A stretch of 24,071 nucleotides of DNA from an uncultured Clostridium sp. (GCA_900543695.1 UQSG01000033.1:1-24071); one strand, 5' to 3'. Positions 15,934 to 23,898 are shown, numbered from the stretch's first letter. Notes: generated by a model not told the origin, from the letters alone. Translations and numbers: made by a program.

Positions 15934-16023
15934 GCGATCTCCCTACGTTGGCATTATCCAAATCAGGTTCCCGGGTCCAGGCGGTATCAGCCTAATCTCA
16001 GCCCACTGCCGTGAGCACCCCTG
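15934..16023 (-). promoter_or_regulatory. TPP (THI-box) riboswitch aptamer
   Basis: Read on the minus strand, the aptamer starts at AGGGGTGCTC (from 16022). It contains the conserved pyrimidine-sensing GGCTGAGATTAGG and GATACCGCC, then ACCCGGGAACCTGATTTGGA and TAATGCCAACGTAGGGA. All core THI-box elements are present in order. It sits directly upstream of a terminator and the thiM-thiE-HAD-thiD-thiC operon, the expected off-switch when thiamine pyrophosphate is abundant. Confidence 0.97.
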
Positions 16024-16031
16024 CGACGTTT

Positions 16032-16059
16032 ATTATACGCCGGTTTGAAAATAAAGCAA
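16032..16059 (-). promoter_or_regulatory. Promoter of the thi operon
   Basis: TTGCTT (16059-16054), 16 nt, then a perfect TATAAT (16037-16032) on the minus strand. The predicted start near 16025 immediately precedes the TPP aptamer. The -35 lies 6 bp after the stop codon of the upstream gene, with no terminator between. Confidence 0.75.
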
Positions 16060-16065
16060 GCAAAA

Positions 16066-17265
16066 TCATACGATTTCCGCGTATTTACGGATCAATTCAC
16101 CCGCCCATTCCTGCAAAAGCGCGGAATACCGTTCGAATGCCGCTTCAGAAAGGTCTGCGTTTTCCCGAAGAAGCTCCGCGATACGCAAAATCTCTGCGCT
16201 GCGCCCGGAGAGCGCCGGAAGCAGCTCGGATCTGCGGCGCAGATAGACGCCCGTTTCATAAAACCGTTCCGCCTGAAGCACAAACACCGCAGCTTTGTAT
16301 AATCCTGCCAGAGCCGTCCGGGAGCCGCCGTAAAGAGCGTTGTGCGTGCAGGCATGGCACAGATTGCAGGCGCCGATCCGCACCGCGCGCAGTATATCCG
16401 CGCTTCCGATCAGGGGCCGCAGCAGCTCCAGACTGCCGAAATATGGCGTTGTATCATAATATAATTGAAACAGATCGGCACGGTCCCAGCACAAAAGCGT
16501 TTCCAGATCTGAAAAAAAGCCGCATGCCTTTGCATTCCACGGCAGCCGCCGCAGCGCTTCCCGATACGTTTTGAGGTCCTCCGGGCTTCTGCGCTCGAGG
16601 ATCAGCACTGCGTCGATGTCGCTGTCTTCGTTCGCTTCTCCGCGCGCCCGGCTTCCCTGCAGCCCGATAAAAGCAACGCGATCCGAGAAGCTGGCCATCA
16701 TTTCTTTGATGAAGCATTCCATCCATCGCCCGATTTCAAACGGATAATCCGCCCGTTCCAGAAGATAAAGCTCTTCGTCAAGCTCTGCGCCGTCCCAGCG
16801 CCGCCAGCTTTTCGCCGCATGCTTCAAATAGCGGAAGCCGGACTTTCGGATGACGCGTTCCGATTGGCGATTAAAGGAAAAATGCGATGCAAGCAGCGTA
16901 TTGACGCCAAGCTCTTCAAAGGCAAAACAGATTACGGCGGACACGGCCTCCGGTATGATTCCACGTCCCCAGTAATCCTCCGAAAGCACGTACCCGAGCT
17001 CCCGGTCAAACGCGATTCCTTCCCGCTCCCGGCTATGGAGCCCGACGGAGCCGATTACTTTACGGGATTCTTTATATTCCACGGCCCAGGTGTCATCCTG
17101 CTCAATAAAATTCCGAAGGAGTTCTTTTGTTTCTGCAAGCGTTTCGTGCGGCTTCCAGCCCGCCATGGGGCCGACGCGGCTGCCAGACGCATAGGCAAAA
17201 ACATCCGCCGCGTCCTCCAGCTTCCATGCCCGTAAAATCAAACGTTCCGTTTCAAGTGTTTTCAT
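16066..17265 (-). CDS. GNAT acetyltransferase - nucleotidyltransferase fusion protein
   Basis: 399 residues in one uninterrupted frame; GGGAGGAG just upstream supports the start. Residues 1 to about 170 are a RimJ/RimL-type GNAT domain (ETERLILRAWKLEDA, then the acetyl-CoA loop around GYVLSEDYWGRGIIPEAV and FNRQSERVIRKSGFRYL). Residues about 180-399 are a minimal nucleotidyltransferase with the polymerase-beta-like signature GSRARGEANEDSDID (GS at 204-205, the metal aspartates in DSDID at 214-218) and a helical C-terminal region (CNLCHACTHNALYGG, then a long helix). The two halves are usually separate proteins. GNAT and nucleotidyltransferase families both include aminoglycoside-modifying enzymes, but RimJ/L-like and this nucleotidyltransferase group are mostly uncharacterised, so no resistance is claimed. 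Its start overlaps the end of the nitrilase-family gene by 14 bp, so it is the second gene of that operon. Confidence 0.87.
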   Translation of the reverse strand: MKTLETERLILRAWKLEDAADVFAYASGSRVGPMAGWKPHETLAETKELLRNFIEQDDTWAVEYKESRKVIGSVGLHSREREGIAFDRELGYVLSEDYWGRGIIPEAVSAVICFAFEELGVNTLLASHFSFNRQSERVIRKSGFRYLKHAAKSWRRWDGAELDEELYLLERADYPFEIGRWMECFIKEMMASFSDRVAFIGLQGSRARGEANEDSDIDAVLILERRSPEDLKTYREALRRLPWNAKACGFFSDLETLLCWDRADLFQLYYDTTPYFGSLELLRPLIGSADILRAVRIGACNLCHACTHNALYGGSRTALAGLYKAAVFVLQAERFYETGVYLRRRSELLPALSGRSAEILRIAELLRENADLSEAAFERYSALLQEWAGELIRKYAEIV

Positions 17266-18127
17266 GGAGCTCCTCCCTTGTTCTCAGCAAATGACGGTAC
17301 GCTCCGGGCTTCCGATATTTTCCGAGGTCCTCTTCCGCGCGGTACGCCCGGATTTCATCCAGATCAAAAGCGGCAAGGTAAATCCCTTCCGTTCTCTCAT
17401 CCCCCAGCAGGATTGTGTTATCGTCCCGATCCCAGGCGACAGGGCTGTATGCGCAGGAACGCCCCGCTCCCGGACCGGGCGGATTTGCCATTGCGATGCC
17501 CGTCATATTTTCAATGGCGCGGACAGAAAGCTCCCGCAGGCGCGGCCGCATGTTATCGCAGTCATTCGGGACAAGAATCAGCTCCGCGCCCTGGAGCATC
17601 AGCTCCCTGGCGCTTTCCGGATATTCTCGATCATAGCAAATCATTATACCGATGCAGACATCGTCAAAGCTGCAAACGGAGAAGCGGCTGCCGCTTTCCA
17701 GATATCGCTCCCAGTCGAAGTCGCATGTATGAACCTTGCTGTATTTCATCAGGATTTGCCCGTCACGCCCGATCACAAACGCGGAATTCTGCGGATATTT
17801 TACGCCTTTCGTAAAAGCGGTGATCACGATGCCCACGGAAAGCTCTGCCGCGGCCTCCTGAAAACGCCGGATCGGTTCGCTTTCCTCTGTAAGGGCCGCG
17901 CCGCACCAGGCGCGGAAGCCGGGATCGGCTTCGAGCTCTTCCAAGGGGGGCAGCTTTCTGGCAGCCTCCGGACAATCATATGAAGTGATCCAGCATTCCG
18001 GGAATAATACAAGATCCGCGCCGCGCCGCTTTGCCTCACGCACGTAAGCAATCCCCGTTTCCGTGTTAACCTGCTGATCCGCTCCGGGGCAGCGGTGCTG
18101 TATGATTGCAACGACCAGTTTTTTCAT
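17252..18127 (-). CDS. Nitrilase-superfamily carbon-nitrogen hydrolase
   Basis: 291 residues from the ATG at 18127; AGGAGG lies 7 nt upstream, and an ATG at 18142 sits inside that binding-site region and is rejected. The catalytic triad is visible: Glu in LVLFPECWITS, Lys in LMKYSKVHTCDF and Cys in IGIMICYDREYPESAREL. The enzyme should cleave a non-peptide C-N bond in a small amide or carbamoyl compound. The sequence after the cysteine (ILVPNDCDNMRPRLRELS, IAMANPPGPGAGRSCAYSP) resembles general amidase/carbamoylase branches rather than NAD synthetase glutaminase domains. The substrate is unknown. It leads a two-gene operon with the GNAT-nucleotidyltransferase fusion and is divergent from the AadA-like gene. 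Confidence 0.92.
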   Translation of the reverse strand: MKKLVVAIIQHRCPGADQQVNTETGIAYVREAKRRGADLVLFPECWITSYDCPEAARKLPPLEELEADPGFRAWCGAALTEESEPIRRFQEAAAELSVGIVITAFTKGVKYPQNSAFVIGRDGQILMKYSKVHTCDFDWERYLESGSRFSVCSFDDVCIGIMICYDREYPESARELMLQGAELILVPNDCDNMRPRLRELSVRAIENMTGIAMANPPGPGAGRSCAYSPVAWDRDDNTILLGDERTEGIYLAAFDLDEIRAYRAEEDLGKYRKPGAYRHLLRTREELHENT

Positions 18128-18173
18128 AAAGCGCCTCCTCATATTCCTTCAAATTCCACTCTGATGGGGTTTT

Positions 18174-18202
18174 ATGATACGCTGGCGGCCGCGGCCTGTC
18201 AA
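18174..18202 (-). promoter_or_regulatory. Sigma-A-type promoter of the nitrilase-family operon, with palindromic spacer
   Basis: Perfect TTGACA (18202-18197), 17 nt, then TATCAT (18179-18174) on the minus strand; predicted start near 18167. The spacer contains the perfect palindrome GGCCGCGGCC (18187-18196), which could be an operator or simply reflect high local GC. Confidence 0.75.
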
Positions 18203-18216
18203 GCTCCTGCCGCACG

Positions 18217-18245
18217 GTGAATTTTATTTGCCGGCGTGGTACAAT
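18217..18245 (+). promoter_or_regulatory. Extended -10 promoter of the AadA-like gene
   Basis: TACAAT (18240-18245) is preceded by TGG, an extended -10, with a weak GTGAAT (18217-18222) 17 nt upstream. The predicted start near 18252 rules out an ATG at 18217 and points to the one at 18277. Confidence 0.6.
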
Positions 18246-18276
18246 AAGGAAAAATACGGAAAGGGCGGCCGCGCAG

Positions 18277-19029
18277 ATGTGCGAAACGACGCTGTTAAAT
18301 CAAATATCGTTGGAATATCAAAATATTCTTGGGAGGCGGCTGGTTGGGATCTATGTGCATGGCTCCCTTGCCTTTGGCTGCTACCGCCGGGAAAGAAGCG
18401 ATATCGATTTTCTGGCGGTAACCCGGGATCCGCCTGCCCCTGCGGAGAAGGAAGCGCTGATCGATGCGCTGCTGAAGCTGGAAAACGATTGGCCGGCAAA
18501 AGGAATCGAAATGAGCGTCGTTTTGAAAAAATACTGCGCAAATTTCGTTTATCCAACGCCGTTTGAACTTCATTTTTCAAAAATGTATACAGAACGCTGC
18601 AGGCAAGACCGGAAAATGTTTTGCCGCGCCATGCATGGAACGGATCGGGACCTGGCGGCACATTTTACCGTGACGCGAGCCGTTGGGATCACACTTTTCG
18701 GGGAGTCCGCCGCGTCCGTGTTCGGAGCCGTTTCCCCAGAATATTATCTGGACAGTATTCGCGCCGACCTCCGGGAATCGGGCGGCGGAGCAGGGGCAGA
18801 CATCGTGTCCTACCTGCTGAATCTCTGCAGGGTGCTCGCAGCTCAGGAGGGCGGGCTGATTCTTTCAAAGGAGCAGGGCGGCAGGTGGGGCGCCGGTCAG
18901 CTTCCGCGCGCTTATACCTCCGTGATTGAAGCGGCGCTTGCGTGCTATCAGTGCGGCGCGCCGTTCCAAATGGAAGCAAGCCGGGTGAAAGAGTTTTCCG
19001 GATATATGCTTGGAAGAATCTTCGGCTGA
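18277..19029 (+). CDS. AadA-like (ANT(3'')/ANT(9)-type) aminoglycoside nucleotidyltransferase family protein
   Basis: 250 residues. The N-terminal nucleotidyltransferase core has YVHGSLAFGCYRRERSDID: the GS pair is at 29-30 and the metal-binding aspartates at 42 and 44. This is followed by IEMSVV, whose glutamate is in the position of the catalytic base of AadA. The C-terminal half matches the AadA helical domain (PFELHFSK, DLAAHFTVTRAVGITLFG, YLLNLCRVLAAQ, KEQGGRWG). AadA proteins transfer AMP to streptomycin and spectinomycin. Length is near the ~260 residues of the family. Substrate cannot be proven from sequence; many chromosomal clostridial members are untested. The start is set by the predicted transcription start and by GGAAAGGG about 11 nt upstream, a slightly long spacing. 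It is divergent from the nitrilase-family operon. Confidence 0.85.
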   Translation: MCETTLLNQISLEYQNILGRRLVGIYVHGSLAFGCYRRERSDIDFLAVTRDPPAPAEKEALIDALLKLENDWPAKGIEMSVVLKKYCANFVYPTPFELHFSKMYTERCRQDRKMFCRAMHGTDRDLAAHFTVTRAVGITLFGESAASVFGAVSPEYYLDSIRADLRESGGGAGADIVSYLLNLCRVLAAQEGGLILSKEQGGRWGAGQLPRAYTSVIEAALACYQCGAPFQMEASRVKEFSGYMLGRIFG

Positions 19030-19042
19030 CGCAGGGTACGCC

Positions 19043-19080
19043 TTGCCAAGCAGCGCTTCACATAATATACTAAGTATATT
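19043..19080 (+). promoter_or_regulatory. Promoter with palindromic operator-like site upstream of the membrane-protein gene
   Basis: TTGCCA (19043-19048), 17 nt, then TATACT (19066-19071). The -10 lies inside a perfect 17-bp palindrome AATATACTAAGTATATT (19064-19080), placed where a repressor would block polymerase. The 76-bp gap to the preceding gene has no terminator. Confidence 0.72.
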
Positions 19081-19105
19081 TATATTTGGAAGGGAGATGC
19101 GAAAC

Positions 19106-19849
19106 ATGAAAAAAAGCTCTGAAAAACCACAATATTTACTAAAAGAACATATGCCAGACCGATTTACACGCATTATATTTTTGATTACGCTCCTGCTGTT
19201 TGTCTCTTCTCTGATTTTTGCGGCAATTTCCGAAGAGCCTGCGCAGATAAGCCGGATGGTCTTCAATGCGGTTTCCTGTTTTTTCATGCTGCTGCTCCTG
19301 ATTCTTCCGGTATTTGTCAGGAAATTCTTTAAGGTTAAAATACCACGCTCCTTTCAGGTCATTTACGTTGCGTTTGCGTTTTGCGGAATCGTCCTGGGAG
19401 ACGTGATTAACTTTTTCGATCGATTTAAGTATTGGGATTCGCTGCTGCATTTCTTTTCCGGAGTATTGCTGGCCAGCCTGGGCTTCGTATTGATCAATAC
19501 GCTGAATAAGGCAGATTCGGTGTCGCTGCAGCTGAGCCCGGTTTTTGTTGCCGTTTCTGTTTTTTGTTTCGCCCTGGCGGTCGGTGCGATCTGGGAAATT
19601 CTGGAATACACCTTCGACGATCTTTTCGGAACGAGCACGCAGACTTATCTGGAGTCCACGGGCGGCTCGGTCGGAGGAGCGGACGCCGTTCCGCTGGTGG
19701 GACACGAAGCATTGAAAGACACCATGTGGGACCTGATTCTGGACGCCGCTGGCGCGGTCATCGTGGCGATCTCCGGATTTTTTCAGCTCCGGCACGAGAA
19801 AAAGGGGATCGTGACTGCGGCGTTTGAAAGAGAAAAAGCGTCGGAATGA
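19106..19849 (+). CDS. Integral membrane protein, DUF2238/YjdF-like
   Basis: 247 residues from the ATG at 19106, which has GGAAGGGAG about 9 nt upstream; an ATG at 19097 touches the binding site and is less likely. About six membrane helices are visible (residues about 14-36, 43-65, 78-98, 105-125, 140-160, 210-232). Conserved-looking motifs are FKYWDSLLHFFSG in helix 4 and WEILEYTFDDLFG after helix 5, followed by a Gly-rich extracytoplasmic or cytosolic loop and DTMWDLILDAAGA. These Trp/Asp/His/Glu patterns resemble the DUF2238 membrane family (YjdF), which has no settled function. It has its own promoter and palindrome rather than simply following the AadA-like gene. No terminator is seen after it. 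Confidence 0.75.
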   Translation: MKKSSEKPQYLLKEHMPDRFTRIIFLITLLLFVSSLIFAAISEEPAQISRMVFNAVSCFFMLLLLILPVFVRKFFKVKIPRSFQVIYVAFAFCGIVLGDVINFFDRFKYWDSLLHFFSGVLLASLGFVLINTLNKADSVSLQLSPVFVAVSVFCFALAVGAIWEILEYTFDDLFGTSTQTYLESTGGSVGGADAVPLVGHEALKDTMWDLILDAAGAVIVAISGFFQLRHEKKGIVTAAFEREKASE

Positions 19850-19850
19850 C

Positions 19851-20420
19851 TCACCCTGGCCTGAAATTCCAGCGTGGCTGTCCGTCTCTCTGCACAAATC
19901 CTTCCACTGCAGAGAATCGCGGCGCCCCTGTATCGTGTAGTACATTGCATTTTATATGATAAAGCACAATCTTCTTGACCGGATACGCCTGGCCTGGATC
20001 ATATGCAAGCCGGTGGATCCGGTCTGTGTCATTTGATACCCAATGATTTTCCATCCTTTCTTTATCGCTGTATTTGCCGTTTACGGTTTTGTCTCCGCTG
20101 TATGGGATATCCGCCGTTACCAAATATGCCGGTCCTGCGATAGTCTTCCCAGCAAGGAAAAAAGTCGGTAATCCAGAGCTTGCAAAGCTGTCGCTTGTTT
20201 TTCCATTTTATCCTGGCAGCTCGCCTGTTATCACAGCGTTCCCCAAGCGCAACAAGTTCCGCTTTCAAATACCGCGGATGATACAGGGTTTCAAATTAAT
20301 TTAAAAGGAGCACCGCCGCGTCATATTGTCTTCGTAAGAAGCCGTCTGTGCTATATCCAGAAAAGCTTCTAAAGAGCGATTGGTAATAACTGCAATTTTG
20401 ATTTCATGATCTGTACTTAT
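19851..20420 (-). pseudogene. Possible decayed coding region with three in-frame stops
   Basis: This roughly 600-bp stretch has no intact gene. Read on the minus strand in a single frame from 20420 to 19851 it looks protein-like but is broken by TAA (20303-20301), TGA (20267-20265) and TAA (20210-20208). Segments include HEIKIAVITNRSLEAFLDIA before the first stop, LRLGNAVITGELPG between the second and third, and PAYLVTADIPYSGDKTVNGK after the third. The last open piece is 118 codons long. I do not recognise the family. It could be a degenerated gene, or a noncoding repeat that happens to be open. No start codon with a good binding site was found. Confidence 0.35.
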
Positions 20421-20448
20421 TTATAAATTTATCCTTTATCGTATCGAT

Positions 20449-20985
20449 CTAATTTTTCTTATCTGTTGCTATAGAACGTTTTCGTTTTATATATGGAATC
20501 ACTAACACAATAAATGCAAATAGAATATACATTAAAATCGCCAGCACAAGCGACAACCAAGCATTATGAAGAAACTTATAAAATACGAACAGAGGAATAT
20601 AAAGACTGATTTTAAACATTTTGTCATCTAAAAAAATGGCTAAAATGGCGGATATTAGTAGATATACGGATATAGAGCCAACCGCTAAACAGGTCTCAAA
20701 CTTCACCTGTTCTTTAATTTTTATGCGATCTGTAACGCCTATATCAAAAATATGCTTTTTGGTTGAATATAGCAAAGCAACAAATGTGATCATAAAAATG
20801 ATACTCAAAATCATGCTGATCAATTCCATATCAGCCTCGGGCGATTGCCGCCTTTCAATTTGCAGACTATCGCTGAAATAGAATAAGAAATTTGGAACGA
20901 AAGATATTATTAGATATAACGCAATTTTTCTGATAAATAAAAATATTATATATGCGTTTTTCACCAATTGATTATTGAGCTTCAT
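20449..20985 (-). CDS. Small integral membrane protein, family not recognised
   Basis: 178 residues with about four hydrophobic helices (about 10-38, 53-74, 97-117, 122-168 as a long hydrophobic stretch probably crossing twice) and a basic C-terminal tail (IKRKRSIATDKK). It is clearly more AT-rich than the genes to the left. The ATG at 20985 lies 14 nt after a strong AAAGGAG (21000 region), which is too far for ideal use. The same AAAGGAG is well placed for a 7-codon frame (MNRNEAQ then stop) that overlaps this start, so translation may begin by re-initiation. It follows the ABC exporter gene in the same direction, so it may be an accessory or immunity partner; nothing in the sequence proves that. 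Confidence 0.6.
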   Translation of the reverse strand: MKLNNQLVKNAYIIFLFIRKIALYLIISFVPNFLFYFSDSLQIERRQSPEADMELISMILSIIFMITFVALLYSTKKHIFDIGVTDRIKIKEQVKFETCLAVGSISVYLLISAILAIFLDDKMFKISLYIPLFVFYKFLHNAWLSLVLAILMYILFAFIVLVIPYIKRKRSIATDKKN

Positions 20986-21088
20986 TTCTATTCATATGTC
21001 TCCTTTGTAATCCATGCGTTTGGTCCTGCATGGAGTTCGTATATGGTACGATACCGTCAGAATCTAAATCAAGTTCGCCCTGTGTCAT
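20972..21088 (-). CDS. Possible 38-residue peptide between the ABC exporter and the membrane protein
   Basis: An open frame begins with ATG at 21088, 28 bp after the exporter stop, and ends at 20972, overlapping the membrane-protein start by 14 bp. The first half is acidic (GELDLDSDG) and the last third basic (GLQRRHMNRN); there is no cysteine. The ribosome binding site for the ATG at 21088 is poor, whereas an internal ATG at 20995 has AAAGGAG 4 nt upstream. It could be a small exported peptide, a coupling leader for the downstream gene, or chance. Confidence 0.3.
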   Translation of the reverse strand: MTQGELDLDSDGIVPYTNSMQDQTHGLQRRHMNRNEAQ

Positions 21089-21116
21089 ATGCGATCCACA
21101 GCTCTGTAAACACAAA

Positions 21117-22979
21117 TTATACCTGCGTATCGGCAGCAGTCTTTCGCAAAGCCGCTTCAGGACCAGCTGCGTCATTCGGATCGTCGCGGTAGAACTGCGC
21201 CTGCCTGTCGAACATCTCGGTATAGATGCCGCCCTTGGCGTAAAGCTCCGCATGCGTACCGTATTCCGCAACATGCCCCTTATCAAACACGGCAACCTTG
21301 TTTGCCAGTCCTACGGCCGACATTCTGTGTGTAATTAAAATAGCGGTATGCTCAGCAATCATGCTGTTAAACTGCTCATATATTTCATACTCGGCAAACG
21401 GATCGAGTGCTGCGGTCGGCTCATCCAGGAGATAAATCGGAGCCGTATGATACAGGGCACGTGCAATCGCAATTTTCTGCCCTTCCCCGCCAGACGGTTC
21501 AAACCCTTTTATATCGATCCCTTTTCCTACATATGTATCAATACCGTTGGAAAGCTGATCCGGGAGCCGGCCGATCCCCGCCTTTTCCAAAGCGCGCTTA
21601 ACTTTATCCGCATCAAAATTTTCTTCAACCGCAACATTCAAAGACAACGGCATGTCATACAAGCAAAAGTCCTGGAATACCGGTGAAAATAATTTTTGAT
21701 ACGCAATATAATCGTATTCTCTGATGTTCACACCGTCAAGCAGGATCTCACCCTCAGTCGGTACATACAACCGGGTAATAAGCTTGATAAAGGTTGTCTT
21801 GCCTGAGCCGTTTGCTCCGACAATGCAGAGCTTTTCCCCGCAATTGATTTTAAGATTGAGATGTCTTAAGGAGTATGTATCGCTTCCCGGGTATTTAAAA
21901 GATACATCTCTGAATTCAATGACGGAATGCTTTTGAAACGACGGACTTTCGCTGCCGTTATTCTCCAGCGTTGTCGGCATGCTGCGAAACTGCTTCATCT
22001 CTTCTATGTGCGGCTTATACGCCAATATTTCCAGATACACATTGAAAATATTGCTTATGGAACTCGAGAATTTGCCTGCGGCAGACATAAATATGGTCAT
22101 GGAGCCGATTGGCAGTCCGTCAAAGATCACCTTATATAAAGCAATGCCATACAAAACGCCTTGCTGCACTGCGCCTGTCACCGCATGAACGATTCTCCAG
22201 CGGGCGCTGTACTTTTCCTGACGGTCCGTGAGAGCGTCCTGTGCCTTTCCGATTCTTGTGTATCTGTTTATAAAAAAGTCTTTTGCCCTGAACAGCCGTA
22301 TTTCCTTGCCGTTGGCATAATCGGACAAATTATGAAATGCGATCCAATACGCATTATCCATTTTCCTGTGCTGAAGCTGGTAATTATAATTTTCGGTGTT
22401 GATTTTTTTCGTCACCCAAGCATTGACCAGAACAATTGCCAACAGAACAATAACGATTGCAGGATTCAAATATATTATAATAGAGGAAACTGCCAAAGCG
22501 TCGATTACCGCTCCAATCAAACGAAGAAGATACCGAAGCATATCAAGAGGAGCGCCCGGGGCGTTCATACCGATTTCATTCAGCTGTACAGCAATATCCG
22601 GATCTTCAAGATATGCGTATTCCATATCCGCAATATAGGATTGCAATTCATCCTGAAAGGCCCTGCGCAGCGCACGAAACTTTTTGTTTGAAGCCGTACG
22701 CAGCGTTATTTCTTTTAAATGATTCAACAGCGGGGCTGCGACCAGGATTGCAACATATAAGCCCATTTTCCCGATATCGCGCCCCATGGACAGCTCGTTG
22801 ATGATCATGCCTGGAATGATCAAATACACCAACGGAATAAGTGTATCCAGTATAGTAAGCACAATCTGAAGGAATATATATGCTTTTCCACCCTTTACCA
22901 AGCGGAAATATTTCATCAAATAGCAGACGCTTGACCAGGTGTCCGCGATTTTTTTGGCAAACGACTTCAGGTATTTCAT
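21117..22979 (-). CDS. ABC exporter, fused membrane and ATPase domains
   Basis: 620 residues from the ATG at 22979, which has GAAGGAGAG about 8 nt upstream. Residues 1 to about 330 are an exporter-type membrane domain with about six helices (for example 33-60, 70-86, 157-186, 270-287, 295-320). The ATPase domain has Walker A GANGSGKT (388-395), a Q-loop around FQDFCLYD (about 435-442), the signature PSGGEGQ (495-501), Walker B IYLLDE (515-520) and the switch histidine in THR (551). It should act as a dimer pumping a peptide, lipid or drug out of the cell. There is no N-terminal C39 peptidase domain, so a peptide substrate would need separate processing. It lies in the AT-rich end with its own promoter, followed by a possible small peptide and a membrane protein. 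Confidence 0.93.
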   Translation of the reverse strand: MKYLKSFAKKIADTWSSVCYLMKYFRLVKGGKAYIFLQIVLTILDTLIPLVYLIIPGMIINELSMGRDIGKMGLYVAILVAAPLLNHLKEITLRTASNKKFRALRRAFQDELQSYIADMEYAYLEDPDIAVQLNEIGMNAPGAPLDMLRYLLRLIGAVIDALAVSSIIIYLNPAIVIVLLAIVLVNAWVTKKINTENYNYQLQHRKMDNAYWIAFHNLSDYANGKEIRLFRAKDFFINRYTRIGKAQDALTDRQEKYSARWRIVHAVTGAVQQGVLYGIALYKVIFDGLPIGSMTIFMSAAGKFSSSISNIFNVYLEILAYKPHIEEMKQFRSMPTTLENNGSESPSFQKHSVIEFRDVSFKYPGSDTYSLRHLNLKINCGEKLCIVGANGSGKTTFIKLITRLYVPTEGEILLDGVNIREYDYIAYQKLFSPVFQDFCLYDMPLSLNVAVEENFDADKVKRALEKAGIGRLPDQLSNGIDTYVGKGIDIKGFEPSGGEGQKIAIARALYHTAPIYLLDEPTAALDPFAEYEIYEQFNSMIAEHTAILITHRMSAVGLANKVAVFDKGHVAEYGTHAELYAKGGIYTEMFDRQAQFYRDDPNDAAGPEAALRKTAADTQV

Positions 22980-23098
22980 TTCTACGCTCTCCTTCATAAT
23001 GTTTTGCAAGAGTATGGCAGAGACAAAAGAGATTTTTAGGATTTAAGCGTATGCAGCTTTATTTAAAAGCAGTTCCTTCTTTGTCAAATATTGCATAT

Positions 23099-23127
23099 AA
23101 TATATATCTACACTCATTTTCTGTCAA
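23099..23127 (-). promoter_or_regulatory. Sigma-A-type promoter of the ABC exporter gene
   Basis: On the minus strand a perfect TTGACA (23127-23122), 17 nt, then TATATT (23104-23099). The predicted start near 23092 gives a leader of about 110 nt. A second TTGACA at 23087-23082 lies near the predicted transcription start; it has only a weak -10 candidate (AAATAA). Confidence 0.78.
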
Positions 23128-23257
23128 TATTTAATTTTTATTTCTAAAATATTTTTATAATTTATTCTATTATGAAAACATTTGTTTTGAATTATCGTTC
23201 TTTTTGTACTTCAAAGCTTTTATCTTCTTCTCAGTAAAAGATTTGTGTTTCAACTTT

Positions 23258-23690
23258 TTATATCATTTTGGAGGATGGGTTATATACGCCTCTCCCATTT
23301 TGAAAATTCCAAATGAAACCGCCGAAAATGGAAGCGCACGCCGTACGTTCTGTAGTAATGAATCTATTTTCTGCAAAAAATCCTTCTGCCCTAAGTAAAA
23401 CAGCCTTATATTTTTGGACAGCAGAGCATACAACGAAATATGACGAATTTTGCACGAATTCATGTAAAAATATACGCCGTTTGCTGAACCGCCGCCGGTA
23501 TACGAACCAAGGAGCTTGCCGTATGTCCGTATAAAGTTTAACTTGATTCTTCAAATAATTCTGTTGCTTCTTGTGCCGTACTGACACGGCGATAGGCAGC
23601 CGCGCCGGGGGACTGTAACAAAATTGGATATACTTCCCTTATTAAATGAAGCTCAGTGATAAGATATCTGTGAAGGGCATATCGCCCATT
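23258..23690 (-). other. Gene-poor stretch with overlapping coherent but startless reading frames
   Basis: I see no convincing intact gene between 23130 and 24071. On the minus strand two overlapping frames look protein-like. One is open from 23690 to 23538 (HRYLITELHLIREVYPILLQ onward, ending in ELFEESS). A second, shifted frame runs from about 23550 to 23263 (KLLGSYTGGGSANGVYFYMN, then LFYLGQKDFLQKIDSLLQ). A third frame is open over 23258-23587. None has a proper binding site and start at its head. Upstream of the first frame, separated by a TGA at 23693-23691, the same frame continues (KSIESWPEAFAY). This pattern suggests a decayed gene or a dispersed repeat family rather than a working gene. 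Confidence 0.3.
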
Positions 23691-23811
23691 TCAATAAGCA
23701 AACGCTTCAGGCCAGCTTTCTATGCTTTTTGTTTTGCTGTCCAATTTGAATACAGCGCCTGCGGCTCATGCAGACGCATAGAAATCTCCCCCTCTTAGGG
23801 GTAAAATCCAT

Positions 23812-23898
23812 ATGAAAAAGATGTTTTCGACATTTCGGTGGTGGGAGCTAAACCCACGCGACTCGCAAAAAGTCGGCAGCGACAGCGAGCCGTCGTGA
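23812..23898 (+). CDS. Possible 28-residue peptide overlapping the cloverleaf element
   Basis: The frame starts MKKMFSTFRWWELNPRDSQ and stops at 23896-23898. A C-run/G-run hairpin (CCCC and GGGG near 23789-23801) precedes the ATG, but no normal ribosome binding site is seen. Its codons coincide with the hairpins of the structured element at 23833-23916, so it may be a chance open frame or a leader peptide. A competing frame is open on the opposite strand (23966-23766). Confidence 0.2.
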   Translation: MKKMFSTFRWWELNPRDSQKVGSDSEPS

